This document shows positions 26,456 to 38,460 of a stretch of DNA of 64,000 nt, in pieces (position 1 is the first letter of the stretch; each line of letters starts with the position of its first letter). The stretch covers positions 47,036,456 to 47,100,455 of the forward strand of contig CM049318.1 of assembly GCA_026874595.1 (NCBI GenBank). The letters are read 5' to 3'. The notes below the pieces were generated by a model, which had not been told where the DNA came from, ran no database searches, and saw only the letters and a program-made list of their open reading frames with translations. Made by a program: the position numbers and the translations under genes. Origin of the DNA: Sipunculus nudus. Taxonomy: Eukaryota; Annelida; Sipuncula; Golfingiida; Sipunculidae.

Positions 26456-26931
26456 TATATCTTTGCTTCTACCTACCAGGGTGGGGAGGTATTACCATGA
26501 CAGGTAAAAGTTGTTTTAAGTTGGACTTTGTGTAGTAGAAAGAACTATGTGTGTTTTGTGTTTGTACTTCTGTCACCCAAAAGTGTAGATTGGATTTAAT
26601 TTGGTACCATTAACTTAAAGGACATGACCAGCATAAATGAAACTGCAATTTGATCATATTATACCGTAGATGAATTGTTTTTGTAATTTTTTTGCTCTGT
26701 GTAAAGTCGTTACTACCGGTCTAAAGTAATTAAAACCGCGTCTAATAAGAGCACTAAGATGCCTGGTTTCACCCTGCCCGCGTTCGGCAATGATCGGTTC
26801 CGTGCCTCATGAATATTCGGAATGACTTCAGCTCAGGAACGGCAGTCGGTCATATCAATGCCACATGTGTGAATTCATGACAATAGGTGTACCGTTTTCT
26901 GTTTTGCGTTCGATCGTTAATAGTTAAAATA
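26456..26931. other. Spacer between minisatellite and THAP fragment
   Basis: No gene recognised. The part nearest the THAP fragment (26760-26930) is richer in CG dinucleotides than its surroundings and could hold a promoter or 5' leader, but no specific element is clear. Confidence 0.4.
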
Positions 26932-27117
26932 ATGCCAAATAGTTGTGTAGCGGGTGGCTGCAGTAACACAAACTGTGATGGTGTGAGTTCACACAGGTTT
27001 CCTTTGAGCCAGCCAGACCGTTTGAAGAAATGGATCAACTTTGTTCGTGTGAGGCGGGCAAGCTGGGAGGGGCCATTTGCTCGTTCCGTTTTGTGCTTAG
27101 CCTTCACACTACGTTAA
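26932..27117 (+). pseudogene. THAP zinc-finger domain fragment
   Basis: From ATG 26932 the frame reads MPNSCVAGGCSN, then SSHRFPLSQPDRLKKWINFV and SVLCLAF, ending at a stop after about 61 codons. This follows the THAP consensus: start Met-Pro, C-x4-C, conserved Phe-Pro, Lys-Lys-Trp and the closing Cys. THAP domains bind DNA and occur in host regulators and in P-element transposases. The final zinc ligand is missing: the consensus C-x2-H-F reads here as C-L-A-F, as if one His codon were lost. The frame then runs into the inverted repeat of the adjacent element. Whether this is a host-gene exon broken by insertion, a 5' exon, or part of a transposase gene cannot be settled here. An upstream in-frame Met at 26887 is less likely because THAP domains are usually N-terminal. 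Confidence 0.7.
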
Positions 27118-29322
27118 AATCGAGCCATTGTCAGCGTATTATCACACAGGCAACATCAACTTTATGTTAGAATGAAGAACTGATTACTATCTTAATGAAA
27201 TTCGGATCGTTAATTAAAATTATATTGCCAGTTTAAAAGCAATCCACTCTTTCCCATTGCTTGTAAGTTGTATTTAGTCGCGTACTTAACACGCAAGTAC
27301 ACATCTATAACATCCTGCAAGCATGCCTTAAAAAAGCAACAAAAATTGAACCCCCTCGTACAAATTATGTAAAATTATATATATTAAGATCTGGCTGCCA
27401 GGTATATTTTGGGGAAATTACTTTTTTGTTTCTTTAATAAATCCAATAATATTATAAATATATAACTTTGATATGTAGGCCTACCGGTGATGTACAGCGT
27501 TTTTTGCCGATTTTTTTAAGCAATTTACTGTTTCTCCATTGCTTGTAAGTTGTATATAGTTGCGTGCTTAAATCGAAGTACGCCTCTAGATAACTTACCA
27601 AAAGTATGTTTTCCTTCCAATAACAGTGACAGGATATCCCCAGACACTCATGTTAACATATGGATTTCATATAGAAACCAATCATGTCATAATTAAACGA
27701 ATAAATATCTGGATATATTTCATTTTGAAGTGCGCCTATAAAATAATGCAAGTATGACTATACCAAGAATTGACATAGCATTTTTTTTTTACAAAACGTG
27801 TCTTTGTGTTCAATTCTGCATGAATAAAAGGATAAGTTCATTGTATTTATACAAGTTTCGCTGGAAATTTGACTTAAGAATTAAACTTTTACAGCAAAAT
27901 GAGAACATCATGTGATGCACAAAGGCTCTACGGCAGATTAAACTAGAAAAGGGCTTTCTTAAATTCTTTCATAGAGCGATTTTTATGTATATTTTAAAAT
28001 ATACTGTAATTTATTAGACTTCCGTGTAATGAATCAAAACATGATTAAAATTGGCAACATTTGTTTTTTGCAATGTTCATTCATAGAATACCTAAAATCA
28101 TAAATATACATCATAAAAATCATTATTCATATATGTCTCTTTGTTTGCAGATTTTATTTCAGAACAAATAAAGCCAGATGATGACACATCTTGTTTAATT
28201 TTTCAATCATGTGATATATAAACACCTGAAATGTTGAATAAAAATCAATTGAACCTCTTCACAATGATGTTTTACTTTATTATCAGAAACATAAAAATAT
28301 GAAAAACACAACACAAATGGATTTAATGTATGATGAATGACCGTGATTTAAAAGATCTGAAGTGTTAACTGGAGTTAATCGGAAGGCCAGAGGCATGCAA
28401 AAATTGCACACCAAGGTTTGCTGCCGGACCACAGCTGTGAAGATGCATAGCTGTTATCATCTGTTCCTGCAGGATAAATATAACCCATTACAAATAAAAA
28501 AAGTATATAAATATATTAATATGTGCTTGCGCATGACAGAGAGGTGGGGAGCATAAATTATAGATGATCATCAATTTATTTCATTGTTGAATTTTGGTGC
28601 ATACAATTTTGTTGAAACACAAGCTTAAAATTATGCCATGGTCACTTAACAAAATTGGACATTTAAGAGAACATATCCATATGACTTGGTTAAAAATACC
28701 TTAGTTTTAGCTTGTTAATGTCCACCATGGACATTGTGATGGCATATAATTCGATTTTTAACAGATGTAGAAAATAAATTAATTTTAATTACAAATTTCC
28801 TGCGTGGGTACATTAATTTATATGTACAGTTTTATTTTTTAAATATACAAGTTTTTTACAATATATCATTTATAACTAAATTGAATAAACAACCAGAACA
28901 TTTAACTGACATTTTGCAAACACAGTGACTGTCACGTGCGTCTTGCACATAAACACTGCACCATGCACCCGATATAGGCCTACATGTAAGATATCAACAT
29001 TATATACTTGATAATATTATTAAGTTTATTAAATACACAAAATAAATAATTTCCACTAAATATCTGACAGCTATATCTTTTTTTATATTTTTACATATTT
29101 ATTAATCGTTTTTCACGGCATGCTTGCGCATTTCGATTTTAGTACACGAACATACACAACTTACAAACAATGGATAACGGTGGATTGCTTTTAAATTGAC
29201 GATAGAATCTTAATTAACAATCCGAATACCGTTAAAATAGTAATTAAGTCTTCATTCTAACATAAAGTTGATGTTGCCCGTGTGATAATACGCTCAAAAT
29301 AGCTCGATTTTAACGTTGTGTG
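27105..29322. mobile_element. Long-TIR DNA element, non-autonomous
   Basis: The left end (from 27105, CACACTACGTTAAAATCGAG) and the reverse complement of the right end (to 29322) match over about 190-200 bp, continuing through GTATTATCACAC, AACATCAACTTTATGTTAG and GCAATCCAC. The interior of about 1.8 kb has no meaningful open frame. Target duplications are not obvious: the flanks are CCTT on the left and CAAAG on the right. TTAA occurs 10 bp inside each end, but the symmetry extends beyond it. The superfamily is unassigned. Confidence 0.8.
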
Positions 29323-29519
29323 CAAAGAACCTCGTCAAAGATCGTCTCGTGTCGGCCACTATGTGCAATATGCGATCTTGTCAACTGGCATCCAATCAGT
29401 TTGCCCAATTCATTGGCAGTGGCTCTGAGCAAAAACTGACCAATAAACATTGACTTAATATGGAGAAAATACGGATACAGTAATCGCAAGTTGGCAACAC
29501 GAACGCTGTGGGTTTGGTA

Positions 29520-30234
29520 CTTCGATTTAAGGACGACCGTCCTTCCTTTGATGTACCACAGTCGCTTGAATCGCTATATGTGTGGATATAGGCTTAAATA
29601 GTGTTCAATTTACCTTAACAACAATCCCCTACCGTTTAATGAGCTGTAAACTATGTTTTATCGCTTGCCGGTACTTGTTTATATAATAGCTACACAAGGC
29701 CGGCATCCAAATCTGCGGACGAGTCTGTATCCATTAAGCGACAAACAGACAGATTTATCCCAGATTACTATTTCCATAATTATCAACCAATCAGGTGTTA
29801 GGTTCCAGGGGGGAATCCTTACTGCTGACCAAGATACATGGGGATTTCCTTGTTTTGGGTAACAGCTGCTTAATGGATGCAGACTAGTTACAAATAAGAG
29901 CTCATTACAAGTGGTACACTGTGTGTATTGGAATTGTTGATGCTTTTATAGAAAGAAGAACTGGCCATTCAACGACTGTAAGTTTCTTCCCACGAAAATC
30001 TTTGAAATACTTGGGAATTTTAATGGATTTCTTGTATTATTGCCTACCCGTCCGCAGACTTGGATGCCAGCCTTGTGTATTTATTAATAAACAAGTACCG
30101 GCAAGTGATATATCATGGTTTACAGCACATAAAACGGTAGGGGATTGTTGTTAAGGTAAATTGAACACTATTTAAGCCAATATCAACAAAAATAGCGATT
30201 CAAGCGCCTGAGGATGTACGTACCTAAATCGAAG
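29520..30234. mobile_element. 715-bp foldback/MITE-like element
   Basis: The ends CTTCGATTTA (29520-29529) and TAAATCGAAG (30225-30234) are inverse, and the arms match for roughly 200 bp (for example GCTTGAATCGCTAT, AATCCCCTACCG, CCGGTACTTG and GCATCCAA with their complements). A second, inner inverted pair lies at about 29726-29742 and 29869-29886 (GTCTGYATCCATTAAGC), which suggests a second element nested in the centre. No transposase frame. Confidence 0.75.
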
Positions 30235-30638
30235 GATGTCTTAAAACTGTGGTCAGCCCTGACCTGTTTAAATATATCACATATTATGCAAATGTAAATT
30301 ATCAAGCATTATATTAATATGATAAGGATACCCATCTGTTAGTCATTAGCGTAATTTTAAAAGACTTGCACACCTTTCTTTCACGAGGACGATATTAACG
30401 TGGAGATTTTATCATTCACATCTGACATATCTTGTATTAAAAATTGATCACATAATTATCACATAATATGTGCAATTAATTTACATAACGTTCACCTATT
30501 TTACATGTATATTTGGAATAAAAAAGACTTGTAAAATAACCATTCTTTGTTCCCGATTTGTTACGGTGATTGTATATTATTGACTCGTCACTCGAATTGT
30601 CATCATCCCTGCTCAGGGTCGGCTCAAACATGTAACAG
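30235..30638. other. Spacer, nothing recognised
   Basis: AT-rich sequence without repeats seen elsewhere in the window and without a credible open frame. Confidence 0.5.
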
Positions 30639-30682
30639 TTACGCCTGTACATTTTCGCTCCCCGTTATCCTTGAATCTTTAC

Positions 30683-30791
30683 CTGAATGATCACTAAAGT
30701 TGTCGTAGCTTGAAGAGTCAAAATCGACTGTTGAATCTGTGATGGACTCAAAACTTTCAGAAGGGACATCGTTACAAAAACCAGTGGCCAT
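30683..30791 (-). CDS. Candidate first coding exon, minus strand
   Basis: ATG at 30791 in a fair start context (ACAATGG) opens 36 codons rich in Ser, Asp and Phe (SESFESITDSTVDFDSSS within it), ending at CATTCAG|GTAAAG, a good 5' splice site. Acidic Ser-rich N termini are common in transcription factors and transposases. No domain is recognised, no matching acceptor was found downstream, and the frame could be chance. Confidence 0.22.
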
Positions 30792-30939
30792 TGTATATAC
30801 ACAGGGTGACTGCCGTAGTAAGCCTGCAGTTCCTGAGCTGACGTCACAGCCTGTGACTGCACTTGAGAACCTGAGCGGCTGTGTAGCACTGACCCTGTGA
30901 CGAGTAGCCACATATTTGCCTAATTGCTCATTAATCAAG

Positions 30940-31598
30940 CTCAGTCAGCACAAGTCACCAGTGGTATATAACTTAATAGGGGTAAGATGGACTCTACACA
31001 AATCTAATACTTATAAAAGGAATTCAGTTCACGTGTGTGCGCAATGTTCTCTAAAACTGCGCTGTGTACAATATTGTGCCATACATCATTTTAAAGGTTA
31101 TTATCCCCGCAGTGACATAGGTGATATGAAAATAAATAATTTTTAATATACATATAATTTTGAGTGATTTTTCCATTTTTTTACCGAACACAGCCGAACT
31201 GTCTTCGGCAGTTACCGGAATGCGTGCATCGTGGTCACTTAACCCCTAACACTAAGGACTATTGTTCATATGAATAACACTTGCTTTCAATGAGGGATTT
31301 GACCCACGTGCGTGGTCAGTAAAAGAGAAAAACACATGTTTCTCGCTTTATGAAATGGAGAGTTCAACCCAGGAGGATTAATGACAAAACCTAATTCAAG
31401 GTCCCAATTTCAGGAACATGCGTGGGGTAGGGTGGGGTGGAGTGGTGTCTTGGGTTTCAGGCCTCAAAATTTGTCTGATACAATGAAAAGAAAAAAACAT
31501 TACGGCGGTTGAAAATGAATACGGACCCTCTGCATGGAATTCCGTTGGGTCCGCTTCTGCTACTTACGAGGTATGCATATTTCTGTTTCTTTCTTCAG
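30940..31598. other. Spacer, nothing recognised
   Basis: No repeat family or gene recognised. A pyrimidine tract TTCTGTTTCTTTCTTCAG at 31581-31598 ends the stretch and would make a strong 3' splice site for the following candidate exon. Confidence 0.4.
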
Positions 31599-31768
31599 GA
31601 ACAGTTTCCTTGCAACGTACATTTAATAAATCTTTCATGTGTTCCTCACATCAACCTAATCTTTATACGTCCACTGATAGAATCCAGTCAAATATCATCG
31701 AAAACCTGAATGCCCCGCGTCTCATTCCAGTTCGCAATGTCAACACCATCACTGGCCAGGTCATCAAG
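31599..31768 (+). CDS. Candidate internal exon, function unknown
   Basis: A 170-nt open segment bounded by a strong acceptor (polypyrimidine tract then CAG) and a good donor (ATCAAG|GTAAAC). In its frame it encodes 56 residues including ENLNAPRLIPVRNVNTITGQ, which looks like protein rather than random translation but matches no family I recognise. The closest upstream start in frame would need a 28-nt intron (31571-31598), below usual animal limits, so a more distant upstream exon is more likely if it is real. Partner exons were not found. Confidence 0.28.
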
Positions 31769-32227
31769 GTAAACATACCGGGGATATAAATTTCTTGCCT
31801 CGAGGACAGAACCACAAAATGAATGTTAAAAATATTGGAGCGACTGCAGGATCACTCACACACTGTCTCCACCAGATTATGAGTTTATACGGACGGACGG
31901 TATGATGTTAAGGATTCATGTAATTTAAAAGTAAGTGGCAAAATTAAGATACAACCAGCTGTACATAGAAACGTTTTCTGTTCACAGAAGTGTTGTGCCT
32001 CAGAGAGGTGCGTGAGTTATTCTGCAGTCGTGCCAAAATGTTCATACATATCTTATGGAGACAGTTTCCCACTGAAAACCTATATTTTCTGTTAACTTTT
32101 GGATTAAAAAAAAATAAGCCAACATTTCACATCTCAGTTAATAAATCTCCCCAACCCCGGCAATAAGCCCGGTATACTGGGTCTATCAGCTAGTGGGGTA
32201 TATTTCGCTGGTCATGTCCTTTAAGGT
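31769..32227. other. Spacer, nothing recognised
   Basis: No gene or repeat recognised between the candidate exon and the 31-bp minisatellite. Confidence 0.5.
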
Positions 32228-33900
32228 AGGACAGAGATATGCATAGACCACAGACAGACACACAGAGACATGCATAGACCAAAGACAGACACACAAAGAC
32301 ATGCATACACCATAGACAGACACACTGAGACATACATACACCATAGACACACAGACATACATACACCATAGACAGACACACAGAGACATACATACACCAT
32401 AGACAGACACACAGAGACATACATACACCATAGACAGACACACAGAGACATACATACACTATAGACAGACACACAGAGACATACATACACCATAGACAGA
32501 CACACAGAGACAAATATAGACCATAGACAGACACACAGAGACATACATACACCATAGACAGACACAGAGACATACCCATAGACAGACACACAGAGACATA
32601 CATATACCATAGACAGACACACAGAGACATACATACACCATAGACAGACACACAGATACATACATACACCATAGACAGACACAGAGACATACCCATAGAC
32701 AGACACACAGAGGCATACATAGACCATAGACAGACATGCAGAGACATACATACACCATAGACAGACACACAGAGACATACATACACCATAAACAGACACA
32801 GAGACATACACCATAGACAGACACACAGAGACATACATACACCATAGGCAGACACACAGAGACATACATACACCATAGGCAGACACACAGAGACATACAT
32901 ACACCATAGACAGACACACAGAGACATACATACACCATAAACAGACACAGAGACATACACCATAGACAGACACACAGAGATATACATACACCATAGACAG
33001 ACACACAGAGACATACTTAGACCATAGACAGACATACAGAGACATACATACACCATAGACAGACACAGAGACATACTTAGACCATAGACAGACATACAGA
33101 GACATACATACACCATAGACAGACACAGAGACATACCCATAGACAGACACACAGAGGCATACATAGACCATAGACAGACATGCAGAGACATACATACACC
33201 ATAGACAGACACACAGAGACATACATACACCATAGACAGACACAGAGACATACACCATAGACAGACACACAGAGACATACATACACCATAGGCAGACACA
33301 CAGAGACATACATACACCATAGACAGACACACAGAGATATACATACACCATAGACAGACACACAGAGACATACTTAGACCATAGACAGACATACAGAGAC
33401 ATATACATACACCATAGACAGACACACAGAGATATACATACACCATAGACAGACACACAGAGACATACTTAGACCATAGACAGACATACAGAGACATACA
33501 TACACCATAGACAGACACATAGAGACATACTTAGACCATAGACAGACATACAGAGACATACATACACCATAGACAGACACATAGAGACATACATACACCA
33601 TAGACAGACACAGAGACATGCATACACCATAGACCAACACACAGAGACATACTTAGACCATAGACAGACACACAGAGACATACATACACCATAGACAGAC
33701 ACATAGAGACATACATACACCATAGACAGACATACAGAGACATACATACACCATAGACAGACACATAGAGACATACATACACCATAGACAGACACAGAGA
33801 CATGCATACACCATAGACAGACACATAGAGACATACATACACCATAGGCAGAGACATATATACATACACCATAGAAAGACACACAGAGACATATATATAC
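32228..33900. repeat. 31-bp minisatellite, about 54 units
   Basis: The unit is ACATACATACACCATAGACA followed by GACACACAGAG. Because 31 is one more than a multiple of three and the unit lacks stop triplets on the minus strand, all three minus frames stay open for hundreds of codons (for example 32190-33518, 442 codons of Met/Cys/Val/Ser/Leu repeats). Codon 'conservation' is a by-product of the DNA repeat, so this is not called as a gene. A higher-order period of about 444 bp is visible (ACATACCCATAGAC at 32688 and 33132). Confidence 0.95.
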
Positions 33901-33989
33901 ATAGTTTTCATATAATTAAGGATATTATCTACCAAATAGTACTTTCAGATTTAACTTTCAGATTTAACTAACTTAACCTTTGAGTCATC

Positions 33990-34450
33990 CTTCTAGCTAA
34001 TCTGTGAGCAAGCTCAGTGTTCTCCATAAGTTAACCCATACTATCTCAAAAATGACAGAAGTTTATTTTGGTGCCATCTGCAAAAACTGACATTTTACAA
34101 GGAAAAAGGTGAAAAACCTTTAAATTTCTTTTTCTCCAATTTGTCAAGCCAAATTGTGTAATATTTCACAGAAATGGTCTCAAGTTACAGAAAATCTGAA
34201 CTTAAGTCATTTGGCCAAGTAAGCATACTAACATACTAACAGAAAAATTGAGCAGACTTGAAGTGCTACATACAATTTAATTTGTATAGTGTACATGCAT
34301 GCATATATCACAAGAATGGTATGACATGTCCATACATCATGGATAACCACTGTACACACAACTGGTGGTGACACCTACAAACATTTTGCTTGCCATCAGT
34401 CTGTTCTTCTATTTTGAGTAAAAATCACACATATCTCTTACCTATCATTT
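33990..34450 (+). mobile_element. Degenerate family A fragment
   Basis: Contains recognisable but diverged pieces of family A: CTAATCTGTGAGC, AACCCATACTATCTCAAAAA and a GGTGGTGACACC variant of the palindrome near 34362. No intact ends. Confidence 0.45.
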
Positions 34451-34456
34451 TAGATA

Positions 34457-34868
34457 CAGTGGAGCGTCATTTGTCCGAAAGCCTCGGGGGACCAGCTTTG
34501 TGTTTGGATAAACGATGGTGCAGATGAACAGTTTCGCATGAAATTGTTCTGGGATTCACCGTATTAGGCCTACCACCGAGTTCAGGACATTATCAGATAC
34601 TGACTGACTCATACTGATTAGGATAGCCCCTGATAAACGTGTGACAATGAATTATTACCTTTTCAGTTGATTTAATAAATTTATAATATAGAACACATTA
34701 TTATATAATAATATAATTATTGGTGAACAGCCCTTCGCTGGAAACAGGCAGTATCGTACCTACATCATGTCACCCATGGCTGCCATGATAACTGGAATAA
34801 CCTGCCATGACCTCGATAGAGCTGCTGTCTCTCGGCAGATATGTTAACTATGGGAACCCTTTATACAG
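34457..34868 (+). mobile_element. Pogo-like MITE fragment
   Basis: It starts CAGTGGAGCGTCATTTGTCC directly after TA. That is the usual terminal repeat style (CAGT...TTTNTCCGNA) and TA target of pogo/Tigger elements. It is the reverse-orientation relative of the copy at 51415-53702 and gives the empty-site version of the Rex1-like insertion there. No transposase. Confidence 0.65.
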
Positions 34869-34884
34869 TACAGTTACTGAATTT

Positions 34885-37282
34885 TTAGCGAACCTGTGAG
34901 CTTATGCGATGGTGCGGCGGCGTCCGTCGTGCGGCGTCTGTCGTGCGTGGTCTGTATGTTAACCATAGCTATCTCAAAACGGCTGGAGCTAGCATCACCA
35001 ATTTTTTTGCAAATAATCAGTCATCCAAAAAAATATAGTATTTTGTTTATTTTTTTTCTAACTGCATTTTCTTAGATTTTATAGGGAAAAGCTAAAAAAG
35101 CTTTAAAAATCTTCTTCTCCGAAAATGTCCAGCCAAATTGTCCAGTATTTAACAGAAATGATCCCTGGAACAATCTTTCTCATGTTTGTTCGAATGGTTC
35201 CAGTTCGAAATTTTTGGCTGAGATACAGGAGGTTGAACTTTGTTAACTGTGCAAAAAAGCATATTAAAATTTAAATCTCAGAAACGGCTGTAGCTATCAA
35301 CACCAAATTTTATGCCAATATTGGTCACATAGGTCATATCTGAAATTGAGGTATTGGTGGCACCACCTGCATCGGCCTTTTTTGTACAGGGTCATCAGTG
35401 CCTGTATCACACTGAGGGCTACAAAAAACTTCTTCTCTGAAACCATATGGCCAAAATGTTTAATATCAGACAGAAATGATCTAAGGGTAGTGCTTTCTGA
35501 AGTTTATTCAAATGGTCTCTTTTCAGTGACTTTTGGCTAGGTTATGGGAAGCTGAATTTAGTCATATGCCATAACAGCCCATTTTAGCTCAGTGGCTACA
35601 AAGATCTTCTTCTCAATAACCACTGGGCCAAATTTTTAAATCTCACACATTAATTATCCTCAGATGTTGATAATTCAAGTTTGTTCAAATGGTTTTGGTT
35701 CAGTGCTTTTTGGCTGAGTTACGGGAAGCTGAACTTAGCCATTTTGCTGTATCATCCTATACGAGTTATAAACCTGCGAAACGATTCTCGACTGATGCTA
35801 CTTAAGCCAGTTTGTTAAATATTTTACAAGAACAATTCCTACAATAATTCTTATAATAATTGTCATTAATGGTTCAACATTAATGATTTTTGGCTGAATT
35901 ATGGAGATTGAATTGAGTCATTTTACCATATATGTTAGCTGTGTGATGCTGTTACATCTAGCCTGGCACCAGTTTATCAGCATCTATTACATCATGCCAC
36001 TAGACATTTAGATTACAGGTTATCTTTGGTTAATATTGACAAGAAGGTTTTTTCAAAAGCTTTTAAAAAATTAAGATTTATGATTTAAGTTATTCATCAT
36101 ACCAGGCAATGTTACAATCAGGGATATTTAGCTCTCTGTGGCTATATAAAGACAACTGTACATGGATTATAAATTATTGGTATCCCTACTCAACTTAATT
36201 CAAGAATTTGCCATCAGTGAGATATATCTGTATTTTAATTTTGCATTCAGTATGCATCCCTAATAATTTTACATATATTCCTGATTTCTTATTTATAAAA
36301 AGTCAGCTGAAAAGCATTTTGTATTGGGAAAATAAATTTCAAAGTTATTTCAAGTAGGGACCACTTTTGTGTTCAGATGGCAGCACTTGGTTTACCATTG
36401 GCAGATTGCCAGTGCCTTGATGTTGGCCATTAGCCAAGATGATGTCAGCTCTATAAATAGTTTTGGCACAGTGCCAGGATTGAAAGAAGTGCAGCCAGGT
36501 ATAGGTCAAGAGTTCACTCAGTGCAGTGGCTGCATTCTATTTATAGCTTTGGCAGACTGCCAACTGTGTCAGATTATGCAACAGGTCAAGAGTTCACTCA
36601 GTGCAGCCAGGTACAGGTCAAAAGTTCACTCAGTCTAGCCAGGTGCAGGTCAAGAGTTCACTCAGTGCAGTAGCTTGAGGCAGCAATTTGTCACAGGTCA
36701 CTCGGGGGAAACTGCCTTACTCACCTAAGCCTTGTCAGCCCAGTGCATCAAACTCTGGGGAAGTTTGATGTATTGGACTAATATTTTGACCTGTCTATGC
36801 GTCTTTGATGGTATTCTCATTTACAAGACAGGTGGTGCCACGTACATTGAATGTTGCACAGTGTATGTGCCTGCTTATTTCTACAGAGGAATTTGATATA
36901 TCAGCCTGAAATTGGGCATATTTATACATATCGAATAGCTTTGTCGCATACAAGACTGGTGGTGCTACCTACAATAATTTTTGCACAATGTGTGTCCCTG
37001 ATTATTTCTCAGGAGGGGTTTGATATATCAGTCTGAAAATTGGCATATGTGTATATCTCTGATAGCTTCGTTGTATACAAGACTGGTGGTGCCAGCTACG
37101 ATCGTTTTTGTGTTGTGTGGACACATGCCAGAATTTCAGCAGTGATGTTTGTGTAATTGTTTCTTATTCAAATGTTTGGTACTTGCATTGTTCATAAACA
37201 TGAAAAGTAATGGTCCAGCATTGAAGCATTATGCCTGGTGTATTTCCCAATGCACAGGTTCGCATTAGGCCTGTAGGCCTTG
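34885..37282 (+). mobile_element. Helentron-like family A, copy 3 (best preserved)
   Basis: It begins TTAGCGAACCTGTGAGC and ends with GCACAGGTTCGC (37252-37263), the AGGCCTGTAGGCCT hairpin and CCTTG. Both expected ends are present on one uninterrupted 2.4-kb copy, making it the best reference for the family. It carries short GTCAAGAGTTCACTCAGTGC-type tandem repeats (about 36500-36670) and GGTGGTGCCAC core variants. Open frames within it have no recognisable domain. Confidence 0.78.
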
Positions 37283-38232
37283 TTATTGAAATGACAAGAG
37301 AGAGGATCGGTTGAATACACAAGTAAACAAGTTAATGTACACAGTATTATTTCAAATAAATGAAACAAACATAAATGTCACTGATCGTAGATCTTTCGAA
37401 ATCAAATTCTCTGGCGAGGTCAGCTGGCTTGGTACCTGGGTCAAGTCTTGCAAGGATCAACAGCTTGTCATCAACTGACAGGACATGTTACTTAAGTGAC
37501 TCCATTGACAAGTAAGAGTTAACAGTATGTAAAAATTCATGTGGAGAACAATCAGGATGAGCAGTAAATCGTGTTGACATGGACTATCACAATGGTGTAA
37601 TCAGCTTCATAGCATGGTTTATATCAAGCTCAGACTTCCTCAACTGCAGTTGTAAGCATCGATTCTAGCTAATAAAAAATTCCCATATATTGGGCAGAAA
37701 TAATCTGGCCAATAGACTTTGTGAGTAAATAAAGGAGGCACACATAAACTCATCTAATACTCACTGTTGTACTTAAGACCTAGGCATCTACCGGAATGAA
37801 CATCAAAGTTATCATATAAAGCCACCCTGATCAAAGCTGAGACGAGGACTACACTGAGTGGCGAGGCTGAGTTTATCACACTTGCGACCTGCGGTCGGCT
37901 ACTCAGTTATGGTCTGTTGTAACATTTTGTTTGTACAGGTTAATTACCCCGGCCTGGGCGTTCTGATTAAAGTGAGGACAACCCCGGCCGGCGTGGTGGT
38001 GTGTTTTTACACCTACTGCCTACGCTCGGGTGCACTGATCAGTCGGCAATATGTATCACCATTGATGAGGCTACTTTTATTTTGAATCAGACAATCTTGT
38101 ATACCATTTCAATTCTGTATTTTTGTCATTGTTCAGATTTTGAATAAATGGTCCGAATTTTGGGTCTCCATTTTTTATTTCAGATCAATGATTTTTTTAT
38201 AAATGGTTTTCGGTTATTTGATGTTCTACCGT
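37283..38232 (-). mobile_element. Pogo-like non-autonomous element
   Basis: The reverse complement of 37543-38232 matches 46815-47506 (for example GCACCCGAGCGTAGG, CGGCCGGGGTTGTCC, CTGCAGTTGAGGAAG). Its left part (37285-37486) matches the reverse complement of 51415-51623. Its right end reads GGTAGAACATCAAATAACCG on the minus strand, a decayed CAGT-type terminus. Confidence 0.62.
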
Positions 38233-38244
38233 TCCAATATCAAG

Positions 38245-38460
38245 TGATCATGGCTGGTGGTGCCACCTGTGTAGCATCTCAACAGATAAGGGTCACAAGA
38301 CAAGTTCTATATTTAAATGGGTGTATTATCTATGGTCATTTGGAGACATTCCTTACCTCACTTAGTCCATGCCTCGATGATTCGGCAGATACACTTTGTC
38401 TCTTGCTGACTGCCCATATTCTAGTCTTAAACCAGTCAATGCAAAATCGTCAATGCTAAA
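38245..38460 (+). mobile_element. Family A 3'-side fragment
   Basis: GGCTGGTGGTGCCACCTGTG and the block ending GACTGCCCATATTCTAGTCT match family A core and post-core sequence (compare 4090-4150 and 51330-51410). Truncated on both sides. Confidence 0.5.

Noticed and set aside
26850-27107. 85-codon minus-strand frame
   Set aside because: Shadow of the THAP-domain frame on the opposite strand.
27105-29322. PiggyBac assignment because of TTAA near both ends
   Set aside because: The inverted repeat continues about 10 bp outside the TTAA on both sides, so TTAA is internal and not the target duplication.
32190-33518. 442-codon open frame on the minus strand (and two similar overlapping frames)
   Set aside because: The frame is a by-product of a 31-bp tandem repeat without stop triplets; all three frames are equally open and no domain or splice context supports a gene.
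37858-38085. 75-codon frame that looked exon-like
   Set aside because: The same DNA recurs in inverted orientation at 46980-47220 as part of a pogo-like repeat.
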